Source: an uncultured Trichococcus sp.
GTDB lineage: Bacteria > Bacillota > Bacilli > Lactobacillales > Aerococcaceae
DNA length: 64,000 nt
Direction of reading: 5' to 3'
NCBI RefSeq assembly: GCF_963667775.1
Contig: NZ_OY764015.1
Span: 2,268,501-2,332,500 of the forward strand
In this document: positions 44,637-52,965 of the stretch, piece after piece
Layout: each line of letters opens with the position of its first letter
How positions within the stretch are numbered: position 1 is the stretch's first letter
Translations under genes and position numbers: made by a program
The notes under the pieces: generated by a model
What the model was told of the DNA's origin: nothing
The model's database searches: none
What the model saw: only the letters and a program-made list of their open reading frames with translations

Positions 44637-45059
44637 ATGAGTATCGATTTCAAAGATCACGGCAAAAAACCTTACGTAGTGAACATCGAGGACGCAACCC
44701 TGCAGAACGAGAATTACCGCACAACCATCTGGACCGGTGAAAAATTACAGGTGACGGTGATGACTATCCAACCGAACGACGATATCGGTTTGGAAGTTCA
44801 CCACGGCATCGACCAATTCATCCGAATCGAAGAAGGAGATGGCCTTTGCGTGATGGGCGACTCAGAGGATGATCTGTATTTCGAACAGAAAGTGTCCGAT
44901 GATGATGCTGTCTTTGTGCCTGCCGACAAATGGCACAACATCACCAATGTTGGCGACAAACCGCTCAAATTGTATACGATCTACGCAGGTCCAGACCACT
45001 TGCCGGGGACTGTCCATCCGACCCACGAAGATGCCAAAAACGACCCGAATGAACATTAA
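44637..45059 (+). CDS. Cupin domain protein
   Basis: A 140-aa single-domain cupin. Motif 1 is DIGLEVHHGIDQFIRIEEGD and motif 2 is VFVPADKWHNITNVGDKPLK; the His and Glu positions would bind a metal. Such proteins are often annotated as mannose-6-phosphate isomerase-like, but the substrate is unknown. AGGAGG precedes the ATG. It stands alone and is followed by a large inverted repeat. Confidence 0.85.
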   Translation: MSIDFKDHGKKPYVVNIEDATLQNENYRTTIWTGEKLQVTVMTIQPNDDIGLEVHHGIDQFIRIEEGDGLCVMGDSEDDLYFEQKVSDDDAVFVPADKWHNITNVGDKPLKLYTIYAGPDHLPGTVHPTHEDAKNDPNEH

Positions 45060-45071
45060 ATAAGAAAAGCG

Positions 45072-45241
45072 GAACGGGTTCGTTCAGCCCTGAAAGAAAT
45101 TTAGGAAATCTGGCCTCGCAACGTTCCCTACGGTCACCTTGTACTGGTAGTCTAAGGGATGAATCCCTAAGACTACCATGCAAATGAGCATCGCAGAGCG
45201 CAATGGGTCAGATTTATCTAATTTCCGAAGGGCTAACCCGT
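45072..45241. repeat. Long inverted structured element
   Basis: The two ends are complementary over interrupted blocks: ACGGGTT, AGCCCT, AAATTTAG and AAATCTG at 45074-45111 face CAGATTT, CTAATTT, AGGGCT and AACCCGT at 45208-45240. Inside is a second strong hairpin, TGGTAGTCTAAGGGA against TCCCTAAGACTACCA. No open frame is present. It may be a MITE-like element or a structured RNA. Confidence 0.65.
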
Positions 45242-45346
45242 GAAGCTAGCCATCATTATTGGTTGCATGGACCCTTTTGACAAACCTATGGAACACCTAC
45301 GGTGATGCACATTAACTTCTATTGGAGTACATTATTTTGACATAAG

Positions 45347-45387
45347 CAAAACGAGCCCAGGATGAATCCCTGGGCTCGTTTTTTTAT
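45347..45387. terminator. Bidirectional terminator hairpin
   Basis: ACGAGCCCAGG/CCTGGGCTCGT with T7 on the plus strand and an A-rich flank. It serves the 3' end of the Zn-ribbon gene and may stop plus-strand transcription. Confidence 0.8.
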
Positions 45388-45396
45388 TAATCAAAA

Positions 45397-45597
45397 TCAA
45401 TCGACAAGTTTCGCCAATTGCTCTTCGGGCAAGTAGAACGATACTTTACCGCATTGTGGGCAAGCTGCCGCTTCCAGAGCCGCTTTTGTATGTCCATTCA
45501 ATGTTTTTTCCTTCGCCAACTCAACAAGATAAACCCCTTGCGAATACAAACCTAAGCCTTCAATCAAATCAACGTTGCAATCTGTGCATTTAGCCAT
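45397..45597 (-). CDS. Small zinc-ribbon protein
   Basis: A 66-aa protein with CTDCN near the N-terminus and CPQCG at about residues 46-50, a four-cysteine zinc ribbon. Between them lies an aliphatic segment. AGGGG precedes the ATG. Such proteins are common in Lactobacillales and lack a known role. Confidence 0.8.
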   Translation of the reverse strand: MAKCTDCNVDLIEGLGLYSQGVYLVELAKEKTLNGHTKAALEAAACPQCGKVSFYLPEEQLAKLVD

Positions 45598-45747
45598 TGT
45601 GTTTCCCCTGCTTTCTCTTCGATAATTGTCTATTTTTTTGGAACATACTCCTCATTCATCATATCACGTTTTATTGGTGAAACATTTTTCCAAATTATGA
45701 ACTTTTATATCAGACAAAGAAGAAACCCACGCCTCAGAATACAAAAA

Positions 45748-45784
45748 GACGCCGCCAAAATCATCAAAAATGATTTTGGCGGCG
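45748..45784 (-). terminator. Terminator of the tRNA-Tyr/tRNA-Gln unit
   Basis: GCCGCCAAAATCA pairs with TGATTTTGGCGGC, followed on the minus strand by CTTTTTG. Confidence 0.85.
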
Positions 45785-45834
45785 CATCTATAGAGAAACT
45801 ATGCGTTTCCGATGAGCTTCATTAGCTCGTATGA

Positions 45835-45906
45835 CTGGGCTAGCTGGATTCGAACCAACGAATGACAGAGTCAAAGTCTGTTGCCTTACCGCTTGGCGAT
45901 AGCCCA
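45835..45906 (-). tRNA. tRNA-Gln (TTG)
   Basis: On the minus strand the acceptor TGGGCTA pairs with TAGCCCA. The anticodon loop reads CTTTGAC with anticodon TTG, and GGTTCGAATCC is the T arm. CCA is not encoded. It directly follows tRNA-Tyr. Confidence 0.95.
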
Positions 45907-45907
45907 A

Positions 45908-45991
45908 TGGTGGAGGGAGGCAGATTCGAACTGCCGAACCCGAAGGAGCGGATTTACAGTCCGCCGCGTTTAGCCACTTCGCTATCCCTCC
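45908..45991 (-). tRNA. tRNA-Tyr (GTA)
   Basis: A class II tRNA with acceptor GGAGGGA/TCCCTCC and anticodon GTA in GGACTGTAAATCC. It has a long variable arm, the T arm GTTCGAATC, and an encoded CCA. The gap to tRNA-Gln is one base. Confidence 0.96.
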
Positions 45992-46119
45992 GTTAGCTTT
46001 CCTTAAAAAGCTGACCAATACATAATATAACAGCAGCCATCGATTTTCAAGAGGTTCTTTTTAATTTTTAATATATTTTAATGTGGCACCAATTCTGAAC
46101 GAAGTCCAAGCTTTTCCAT

Positions 46120-47703
46120 TTACAAGTTCCCCGAACGAAAAATGGAGATCAGCAACCAGATGCTGAACAGGCCGGCGATCACAAAGCCTGCTTGCCCCAG
46201 GAATTGCCCTCCCGGCGTCCCGGACATGATGGCGGATGACAGCAGCAATCCCGCAACAATCAAGGAAATAACGACGCGATTGGACATCTTTTTGACGTCC
46301 TTCCACTTGTCATCCAGTTGGTCGACATCGATCCGCAGCATAGTCCTGCCGCTTGCCGTCTGCTTCAGCAGAGCCAGCAGGCTGCTTGGGATTTCGCTGC
46401 TGTCCTTGATGAAGGTATAGCCCTTCAAAGCCAGCTTTTCCGTAGAAAATTTCTGCAGTAGCGTCGCGAGCGTAAAACTTTCCTTCAGATAGTCCTTCGC
46501 GATCGAAATCAGGTTCAACTCAGGGGAAATTTCCAGAAAAACGCCTTCCAGTATCGACAAAGACTTCGCGAGGATCGTCAAATCACTTGGAATGGCAATG
46601 TTGTGCCGTTTGAACATTCTGATAAAGTCGGTGATGAAGGTCCCCATATTCACGTTCAGCATATTGTTCGAAAGGTACATATCGAACAACATCTCGACAT
46701 CGGCGTACAGATTGCGTTTGTCAACGCGTCCTTTCGGCGTCCCCAGCTCCAGACAGACTTTCACCATCCGGTCCAAATCTTTCGAGGCCAATCCCTGAAG
46801 GATGTCGTTCAGCGATTTTTTCGTGGTCTCAGACAGATTTCCCATGATGCCGAAATCGATGAAATAGATTTTGCCTTCCTTGATGATCAGGTTACCGGGG
46901 TGGGGATCCCCGTGGAAAAAGCCGTCATGGAACACTTGTTTCAGATAGGCCAGCATCAGTTTACGGCTGATGTCATCCAGATTGTAGCCAAGCAAATCCA
47001 ACTGTCCCCGATTGGTGATTTTGGTGCCTTCGATGTACTCTTCCACCAGTACCCTGCGCGTCGTAAGGCCGGAGTAGACTTTCGGGACGCCGATGCAGGC
47101 GATATTGGCGTTGAGGTCCCTGAAGCGCTGCAGGAGCTGTGCTTCATTACGGAAATCCAATTCGATCAAAGTATTCGCCTTCACCTGCTCCAACGCTTCC
47201 TTGGGATCGACTACCTCAACCAGTTCCTTCGGGATCTTTCTGCTGAGGCGGATCAGGATATCCAAGTCGCGGATCAAGAGCTTGTCGATGATCGGACGCT
47301 GGACTTTCACGACCACTTCCTCTCCGGTCCGGAGAACTGCCCGATGGACCTGGGCAATCGATGCGCTGGCGAGCGGTTTCTCCTCGATTGACAGGAAAGC
47401 TTCCCCTAACGAGAGTTTCGTTTCTTCCATAAAGATACGTTCGACTTCCGCAAACGGGAATTCCGGTGCCTTGTCCTGCAGATGCGCCAGTTCTTCCACG
47501 AAAGCCTGCGGCAGAATATCGATGCGGGTGGAAAGGATCTGGCCGATTTTGATGAAGCTTGGACCCAGTTTCTCGAAAGCAAGACGAAGGTTCTCCGGAT
47601 CCTGGTCTTTTCGGCTCGGCTTCACCTGGTTGTGGTAAAGGAATTGAAGCCCGTAAGAGGACAGGATCCGGACTATTTCATGCAACCGTTCGTCTCTTGC
47701 CAT
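46120..47703 (-). CDS. UbiB/ABC1 family atypical kinase
   Basis: A 527-aa protein of the AarF/UbiB family. It has the KxGQ motif in GPSFIKIGQILSTR, the Ala-rich loop ASASIAQVHRA, an invariant lysine in VVVKVQRP, HGDPHPGN as the catalytic loop and IDFGIMG. Two C-terminal membrane helices follow (about 485-525). UbiB proteins act as ATPases in isoprenoid lipid handling. ATG 47703 is eight bases after GGAG. The phasin-like gene lies 30 bases upstream, so the two probably form an operon. Confidence 0.9.
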   Translation of the reverse strand: MARDERLHEIVRILSSYGLQFLYHNQVKPSRKDQDPENLRLAFEKLGPSFIKIGQILSTRIDILPQAFVEELAHLQDKAPEFPFAEVERIFMEETKLSLGEAFLSIEEKPLASASIAQVHRAVLRTGEEVVVKVQRPIIDKLLIRDLDILIRLSRKIPKELVEVVDPKEALEQVKANTLIELDFRNEAQLLQRFRDLNANIACIGVPKVYSGLTTRRVLVEEYIEGTKITNRGQLDLLGYNLDDISRKLMLAYLKQVFHDGFFHGDPHPGNLIIKEGKIYFIDFGIMGNLSETTKKSLNDILQGLASKDLDRMVKVCLELGTPKGRVDKRNLYADVEMLFDMYLSNNMLNVNMGTFITDFIRMFKRHNIAIPSDLTILAKSLSILEGVFLEISPELNLISIAKDYLKESFTLATLLQKFSTEKLALKGYTFIKDSSEIPSSLLALLKQTASGRTMLRIDVDQLDDKWKDVKKMSNRVVISLIVAGLLLSSAIMSGTPGGQFLGQAGFVIAGLFSIWLLISIFRSGNL

Positions 47704-47733
47704 CCTGATCACTCCTTCATCATATGCGCTTGC

Positions 47734-48015
47734 TTACTTGTTCATCAGTTGATCCAGTTTGGCGTTGATCGCGTCCATCTTGGCTTCCAGCGCCTGCACA
47801 TCCTCTTTTTTGGCGAACGGCAGATTATCCAGCTCCGCTTTCGTCGCCGGCACAATGCCAGAGGCTTTGCGGGTCAACTCCGTCTGCAGTTCTTTTCCTT
47901 CCTGGACGGTAACGCGCCCTTTCTCGACCATCTCATTGATCAGCTTTTCAGCCTTCTCGATCGAAGTGGAGGTCATGCCGACACCTGCTAAGAAAATCTT
48001 CTTTAATTCATCCAT
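47734..48015 (-). CDS. Phasin-like coiled-coil protein
   Basis: A 93-aa helical protein with MDELKKIFLAGVGMTSTSIE, the usual start of phasin-family / polyhydroxyalkanoate-synthesis-regulator proteins. A C-terminal heptad segment follows (VQALEAKMDAINAKLDQL). In Firmicutes these are commonly encoded beside UbiB-family kinases, as here. No PHA synthesis gene is seen, so a granule role is unlikely. Confidence 0.8.
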   Translation of the reverse strand: MDELKKIFLAGVGMTSTSIEKAEKLINEMVEKGRVTVQEGKELQTELTRKASGIVPATKAELDNLPFAKKEDVQALEAKMDAINAKLDQLMNK

Positions 48016-48060
48016 TTTAATCTCTCCTTTGATTGTTGAGATGGGAAAATCCGGAAAATC

Positions 48061-48354
48061 TTAGTGCTCATGGGAATGTTCATGCTCCGAATGACTGTGT
48101 TCGTGTTCGTCATCATCTTCATTGTTGCGGCGGATGCTGAATTGTTCCGGCACCGGATCGTATCCGCCTTTGACGAAAGGATGACATCTGAGAATGCGTG
48201 CGATTCCCATTAAGCTTCCCTTGATTGCGCCATGTTTTTGGATGGCTTGGACGGCATAGTTCGAGCAGGTCGGATAATACCGGCAGCTCGGAGGGAATAA
48301 AGGGGATATCACTTTCTGGTACCCGCGTATCAAACCGATAAAAAGTTTCTTCAT
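48061..48354 (-). CDS. yidD: Membrane protein insertion efficiency factor YidD
   Basis: A 97-aa protein with [33 protein letters not shown] and [15 protein letters not shown], the conserved YidD core with three cysteines. It assists YidC-dependent membrane insertion. The C-terminal 20 or so residues are unusually rich in His, Asp, Glu and Ser, beyond the normal end of the family. Confidence 0.93.
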   Translation of the reverse strand: MKKLFIGLIRGYQKVISPLFPPSCRYYPTCSNYAVQAIQKHGAIKGSLMGIARILRCHPFVKGGYDPVPEQFSIRRNNEDDDEHEHSHSEHEHSHEH

Positions 48355-48527
48355 GGCGTTGTCCTTTCTGGCTCTATACTGCTATTTTACCCTTTTTCTC
48401 GCCAAAATAAAATAATACCGTACCATAAAGGCATTCTGTTGCCGCTATTTTTTTCGGGAACTATTTGGTAGAATACCTATATATCGGCGCTTGCCGAAAT
48501 GTATATATAAAAAGAGGTTGAGCCTAT

Positions 48528-49115
48528 ATGACTACACAAAAGAATAAAACGTACCGCATCGCCATTCTCGGCATTCTGTCCGCGTTCATCATCATCCAGA
48601 CCTTCGTTCCTTTCCTTGGAAATATTCCGATTCCGCCACTGAATCCGACCATCATCCACATCACCGTCATCGTGGCCGCCTTCGTCCTGAGCACGAAGGA
48701 TGGCATGCTCGTCGGGCTTGTCTGGGGCTTGGCGCGCATGGTCAAAGCTTACACACTGCCGGCTTCCCCGTTGGATCTGCTGCTCTGGACCAATCCGATC
48801 ATCGCGGTCGTTCCGCGTGTCATGGTAGGGCTTGTGGCAGGACTTGTTTTCCACGCTTTCCTGAAACGCAAACAAGAGAAAGTCGGGATGGTCACCGCTG
48901 CCGTTTTGGGCTCTTTGACCAACACCGTACTTGTCCTGGGATTCATCGCCCTTTTCTATGGCAATGAATACGCCACAGCCCTGAATGTCGATCCGTCCAA
49001 CCTGTTGAAGGTATTGGCAGGCATCGTCGCAACCAACGGACTCGGTGAAGCCGTCGCCGCCGGGCTGATCGCCCCGTTCATCGCCAAAGCGCTGATGAAG
49101 GTCCGCAGAAAATAA
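48528..49115 (+). CDS. ECF transporter S component
   Basis: A 195-aa membrane protein with about six helices. IPIPPLNPTIIHITVIVAAF and GMLVGLVWGLARM fit the S-component fold that binds a vitamin or other micronutrient and docks on shared EcfAAT. No ATPase gene is adjacent, so it would use a group II energising module encoded elsewhere. Pantothenate or another vitamin is possible; the substrate is not determined. AAGAGG precedes the ATG. Confidence 0.8.
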   Translation: MTTQKNKTYRIAILGILSAFIIIQTFVPFLGNIPIPPLNPTIIHITVIVAAFVLSTKDGMLVGLVWGLARMVKAYTLPASPLDLLLWTNPIIAVVPRVMVGLVAGLVFHAFLKRKQEKVGMVTAAVLGSLTNTVLVLGFIALFYGNEYATALNVDPSNLLKVLAGIVATNGLGEAVAAGLIAPFIAKALMKVRRK

Positions 49116-49152
49116 AAAAACGATGAGCTCCCGTGGCTCATCGTTTTTTTTG
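49115..49152. terminator. Bidirectional terminator
   Basis: AAAAAACGATGAGC/GCTCATCGTTTTTT lies between the convergent S-component and TVP38 genes. Confidence 0.92.
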
Positions 49153-49155
49153 ATT

Positions 49156-49818
49156 TCACTGCAATACCGGCTGAATAGCCAGCCACCCTTTGATGATAGC
49201 CGGCATATGCAGAAACACCCAGGTCACAAGCGATGCCCCACCGATGCCATAGAAGTATAGGGTGATCGGCTTGAACAGGAGGAAGATGACGACGAAACGC
49301 TTCATGCTCATTTTCGTCAGACCGGCGACCATGCAAAGGAAATCATCCGGGAATCCCGGAAGGGCAAAGGCTGAAGCCATCAGCCATTCGAAACGTTTGC
49401 CTTTCGTCAGCCAACCATAATATTTTCTGTAGGTTTCTTCCGAAACGAATGCTCTGACGAATGTCTTCCCGTATTTACGGGCCAAGATGAAATTGATGAT
49501 GGAACCGATCAACACACCGATGAAGCTGTATGCGAATCCCCAAAGCGGACCGAACACGAGCGGCGCCACTACGACCGTCACTCCGCCCGGAATGATGGGG
49601 TAGACGACTTGGATAATTTGGATCAGCAAGAAAGTGAGGGGGGCATAGATGCCCATTCCATCCAACAACGCTTTAAAACTGCCTTCAGCTTCAAAGAAGC
49701 CTGTCCGATAGATCCAAATGCCTAAGATGAGTGTCGCGACTGTTCCCACTACCGTCAAAAACTGGACGATTCTGCGGTTCAATGCAATTACTTGATGGGT
49801 GGTGTTTTCCAATTCCAC
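49156..49818 (-). CDS. TVP38/TMEM64 family (DedA-like) membrane protein
   Basis: A 220-aa protein with five or six helices. The VTT domain signature is in PIIPGGVTVVVAPLVFGPLW, FAYSFIGVLIGSIINFILAR and ASAFALPGFPDDFLCMVAG. Proteins of this superfamily may move lipids across the membrane. A GTG start at 49818 after AGAGGTG is preferred to the upstream GTG at 49836, which has no ribosome site. Confidence 0.87.
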   Translation of the reverse strand: MELENTTHQVIALNRRIVQFLTVVGTVATLILGIWIYRTGFFEAEGSFKALLDGMGIYAPLTFLLIQIIQVVYPIIPGGVTVVVAPLVFGPLWGFAYSFIGVLIGSIINFILARKYGKTFVRAFVSEETYRKYYGWLTKGKRFEWLMASAFALPGFPDDFLCMVAGLTKMSMKRFVVIFLLFKPITLYFYGIGGASLVTWVFLHMPAIIKGWLAIQPVLQ

Positions 49819-49836
49819 TTCTTCACCTCTTATCAC

Positions 49837-50168
49837 TTATTTGTGCTGCCCTATTTCCGATTATACCTGACGAACATAAATTTTCTGTGAATTTACCTTA
49901 TCGGTTCCGTGAACCACAAACCCTGACAGCGCTTCCTTTTTAGACGTCTTCAGTATAACGCAAACGTCATGTGCTCGCCTCGGACAAAAGTCGGATTTTC
50001 TTAACCGATTATAAACACTTCTTGGCGTTTTGTCCATAAAAAGTAAGTTAAGATTTTTTTAACGAGGAAAAGCAAGGTCGCCTTGCACTGATGGGCGGCT
50101 CCGGCTGGAAAAATACCGGCAGCTATGATACTTTCAGTGTATAGAAATTTTAATAAGATAGGTGATTT
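49837..50168. other. Intergenic region upstream of the MFS gene
   Basis: No gene is seen. The last 60 bases contain CCGGC-type inverted sequences and a TATGATACT -10-like motif. AGGTG stands ahead of the MFS start. Confidence 0.4.
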
Positions 50169-51389
50169 ATGGCAACAACATTCTCAAAGAACATCCGATC
50201 GACTTTGATCAGTTCTTTCATAAACAGCTTGATCTATTCCTGCACAATCCCTTTTCTGGTCATCTATCTGGCCGGCATCTTCAATCAGCAAGTGACCGGT
50301 CTGCTCGTCATGACGAATGTGGTCGTCTGTTTCCTGGCAGGCATCGTCGGCGGTTATCTTGCCGATAATTTCCAAAGAAAAAAAATCCTATATGTTTTCC
50401 AGAGCCTGTACGGAGGGTCCCTATTATTGATTGCCTTCAGATTTTCAGGCCTGCTTTCGGCAGATGGTTGGTTGATTCTCGGTTACCTCGTCTGCGGCAT
50501 TTCCTTCAATCTGTATTCGCCGGCGTACGATGCTGTGCTGATGGACTGCACCACCGTCGAAAACCGGAAACAAGCCTATCAATGGCAATATTGGACCTTC
50601 AATTTGTCGATGGCGCTGGGCTTCTCGCTCGGCGGATTCCTGTTTCAGCACTACCTATCCCAGCTCTTTTTGGTGGCCGGGATAGCGCAACTGGCAATGG
50701 CTCTATTGTTTCGGAGCCAGTTGGACTACACGAACAACACCACTGAGAAGCGGCATAACAACAGGCTGAAAGACCTGTTTTCAAACTACCGGATCGCCGC
50801 GAAGGATACCCGTTGGCTCCTTTTGATCCTGGGCATGGCGCTGTTCAACACAGCCGAGTTTTCGCTGAAGAGCTACACTGCAGTCCGACTTTCGAAAGAG
50901 TTCGAAACGCTGACGCTCTTCGCGGTTCCGATTGACGGCGTCAGGATGCTCAGTCTGCTGCAGGTCCTCAACACATTGCTTGTTGTTGGGTTCACTTTCC
51001 TGGTCTCGCGCTTCACTGATAAGCGATCCGAAAAGATGACCATCCTTTACGGTCTTGTGATCTATGTCGTCAGCTATGGTTTGATTGCCGTCATGAACAA
51101 CATCTACGTCCTGATTCCGTTGATGATTTTGGCGACCATCGGCGAGTTGGCTTCCTCCCCGAACATCAATGCCCGCAAAGTCGACCTTGTGCCTGAAGAC
51201 AAGCAAGCTTCCTATCTGGCCTTCAGCTCGCTCTCCTATCAGGGGGCTGACCTGTTGGCGGCTTTTGCCTTGACGCTCAGCGGGTACATTTCAGCCGGCT
51301 TTATTGCCGGCTACATCATCATTTTGGGCTTGGTCGGCACCTCGCTCACCGTCAGCAGTCTGTATGGGAGCAAACATAAGGTGAAATAA
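50169..51389 (+). CDS. Major facilitator superfamily transporter
   Basis: A 406-aa protein with about twelve hydrophobic helices in two halves joined by a polar stretch (about 190-215). GGYLADNFQRKKIL is the loop 2-3 signature and VSRFTDKRSEKM its counterpart in the second half. It is likely a proton-driven drug or metabolite exporter; the substrate is unknown. A weak AGGTG lies upstream. Confidence 0.87.
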   Translation: MATTFSKNIRSTLISSFINSLIYSCTIPFLVIYLAGIFNQQVTGLLVMTNVVVCFLAGIVGGYLADNFQRKKILYVFQSLYGGSLLLIAFRFSGLLSADGWLILGYLVCGISFNLYSPAYDAVLMDCTTVENRKQAYQWQYWTFNLSMALGFSLGGFLFQHYLSQLFLVAGIAQLAMALLFRSQLDYTNNTTEKRHNNRLKDLFSNYRIAAKDTRWLLLILGMALFNTAEFSLKSYTAVRLSKEFETLTLFAVPIDGVRMLSLLQVLNTLLVVGFTFLVSRFTDKRSEKMTILYGLVIYVVSYGLIAVMNNIYVLIPLMILATIGELASSPNINARKVDLVPEDKQASYLAFSSLSYQGADLLAAFALTLSGYISAGFIAGYIIILGLVGTSLTVSSLYGSKHKVK

Positions 51390-51465
51390 AGTAAATATGA
51401 AGAAATTTATCCTTCCGCTGAAGTGACTGATTGTTCCTGTCGGTTCTCCGACAAAGGAGGCAAAC

Positions 51466-52881
51466 ATGATGGAAATCGTAAAATGGCTGAATGACACGAT
51501 CATCTGGGGCGTCCCTATGCTGGTCCTGATGCTGGGGACCGGGCTGTATCTGACGGTCAAAACCAAAGCCGTCATCTTCATCCGCTTCGGGACGGTGATG
51601 GCCAACACGCTGGCGACGGTTTTACGGAAGCCGAAAGAAATCGAAGCCGGCACGATCACACCTTTCCAGGCGGTCTGCACGGCTCTGGCCGGGACGGTCG
51701 GGACCGGGAATATCGTCGGTGTGGCCGTTGCCATCAGCGTCGGTGGGCCAGGCGCCATCTTTTGGATGTGGATTTCCGCTGTCCTCGGCATGGTCACAAA
51801 ATATGCGGAAACAACCTTGGCGCTTGCCTACCGCGAAAAAAACGCGAAGGGGGAGTATGTGGGCGGTCCCATGTACTACATCAGCAAAGGCCTCGGTTGG
51901 CCGAAGCTGGCCTATCTTTTCTGCCTGCTGACGGCCTTCTCTTCGATCGGCGGCGGCAATATCGTCCAGGCGAACGCCGTAGCCGGTAGTCTGAAGGATG
52001 CCGTTGCCATTCCCGCTTTGGCAAGCGGCCTGCTATTGGCTCTCTTTGTGGCCTTGGTCGTGGTGGGGGGCATCAAGCGGATCGCAAGCGTAGCGGAAAA
52101 AGTGATTCCCTTCATGTCGCTGATCTATACCGGTGCGGCCATTTTTATCCTGATTGTGCAGCGTAATCAGATCCCTTCCGCTCTCGCTACGATTTTCACG
52201 GATGCCTTCACCGGCACGGCAGCTGTCGGCGGTTTTGCGGGAGCTTCCTTGATGTATGCAGCCCGTATCGGCGTCGCCCGCGGAGTGTTCACGAATGAGG
52301 CGGGTCTCGGCAGTGCTCCGATTGCCCACTCTACTGCCGACACCGACCATCCGGCGCGCCAAGGCTGTTGGGGGGCTTTCGAAGTCTTCTTCGATACGAT
52401 CATCATGTGCACCATCACCGCTTTGGTGATCACCATCAGCGGAACTTGGAAGGATGCCTCGATCGATGGCACGGAAATGTCCAATCGGGCTTTCAGCGCC
52501 GTCATCCCGGGCGGGGAATACATCATTTCAATCGGCATCGTCCTGTTCGCCTTCGCGACCATCATCGCCTGGTATTATTCCGAAAAAGCAATCGAATACA
52601 TCGCCGGCCAAAAAGTCCTCCTCGTCTATCGGATCTTTTTCATCGGTTCCCTCGTCTACGGCGCAGTCGCGCCCGTGGATGCCGTCTGGGAGATTTCCGA
52701 TCTGTTCAACGGGCTGATGGCCATCCCGAACCTGATCGCTTTGATCGGCCTGATTGGACCCATCGTCGCATTGACGGACGATTTCTTCGCCGATCCCGGA
52801 ACGATCCGGCCGAAGGATCAATCCTATACCGCTCTCATTCAAACAAAACCCCAGAACCTTTCCGGCAAGAACGAGAAATGA
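51466..52881 (+). CDS. Sodium:alanine/glycine symporter (AGCS family)
   Basis: A 471-aa transporter with about eleven helices. GTGNIVGVAVAISVGGPGAI, WMWISAVLGMVTKYAE and GGPMYYISKGLGW are AGCS hallmarks, and ARGVFTNEAGLGSAPIAHS closes the core. It takes up alanine or glycine with sodium. AAAGGAGG precedes the ATG pair. It ends at a terminator shared with the convergent DUF2254 gene. Confidence 0.95.
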   Translation: MMEIVKWLNDTIIWGVPMLVLMLGTGLYLTVKTKAVIFIRFGTVMANTLATVLRKPKEIEAGTITPFQAVCTALAGTVGTGNIVGVAVAISVGGPGAIFWMWISAVLGMVTKYAETTLALAYREKNAKGEYVGGPMYYISKGLGWPKLAYLFCLLTAFSSIGGGNIVQANAVAGSLKDAVAIPALASGLLLALFVALVVVGGIKRIASVAEKVIPFMSLIYTGAAIFILIVQRNQIPSALATIFTDAFTGTAAVGGFAGASLMYAARIGVARGVFTNEAGLGSAPIAHSTADTDHPARQGCWGAFEVFFDTIIMCTITALVITISGTWKDASIDGTEMSNRAFSAVIPGGEYIISIGIVLFAFATIIAWYYSEKAIEYIAGQKVLLVYRIFFIGSLVYGAVAPVDAVWEISDLFNGLMAIPNLIALIGLIGPIVALTDDFFADPGTIRPKDQSYTALIQTKPQNLSGKNEK

Positions 52882-52920
52882 ATGCCTGAAGCCACCATTC
52901 AGTGGTGCCGTACAGCATGA

Positions 52921-52965
52921 AGAAGAGGAACTCGAGCACGCTCGAATTCCTCTTCTTTATTTTTG
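52921..52965. terminator. Bidirectional terminator
   Basis: AGAAGAGGAA-C-TCGAGC pairs with GCTCGA-ATTCCTCTTCT, with T-rich sequence after it on both strands. Confidence 0.85.

Noticed and set aside
45061-45120. GAACGGGTTCGTTCAGCC shared with the hairpin at 24496-24520
   Set aside because: The match is a short self-complementary stretch; the rest of the two regions is unrelated, so I do not call a repeat family from it.
48528-49115. S component as the partner of YidD or UbiB neighbours
   Set aside because: It lies on the opposite strand with its own ribosome site and terminator; no functional tie is visible.
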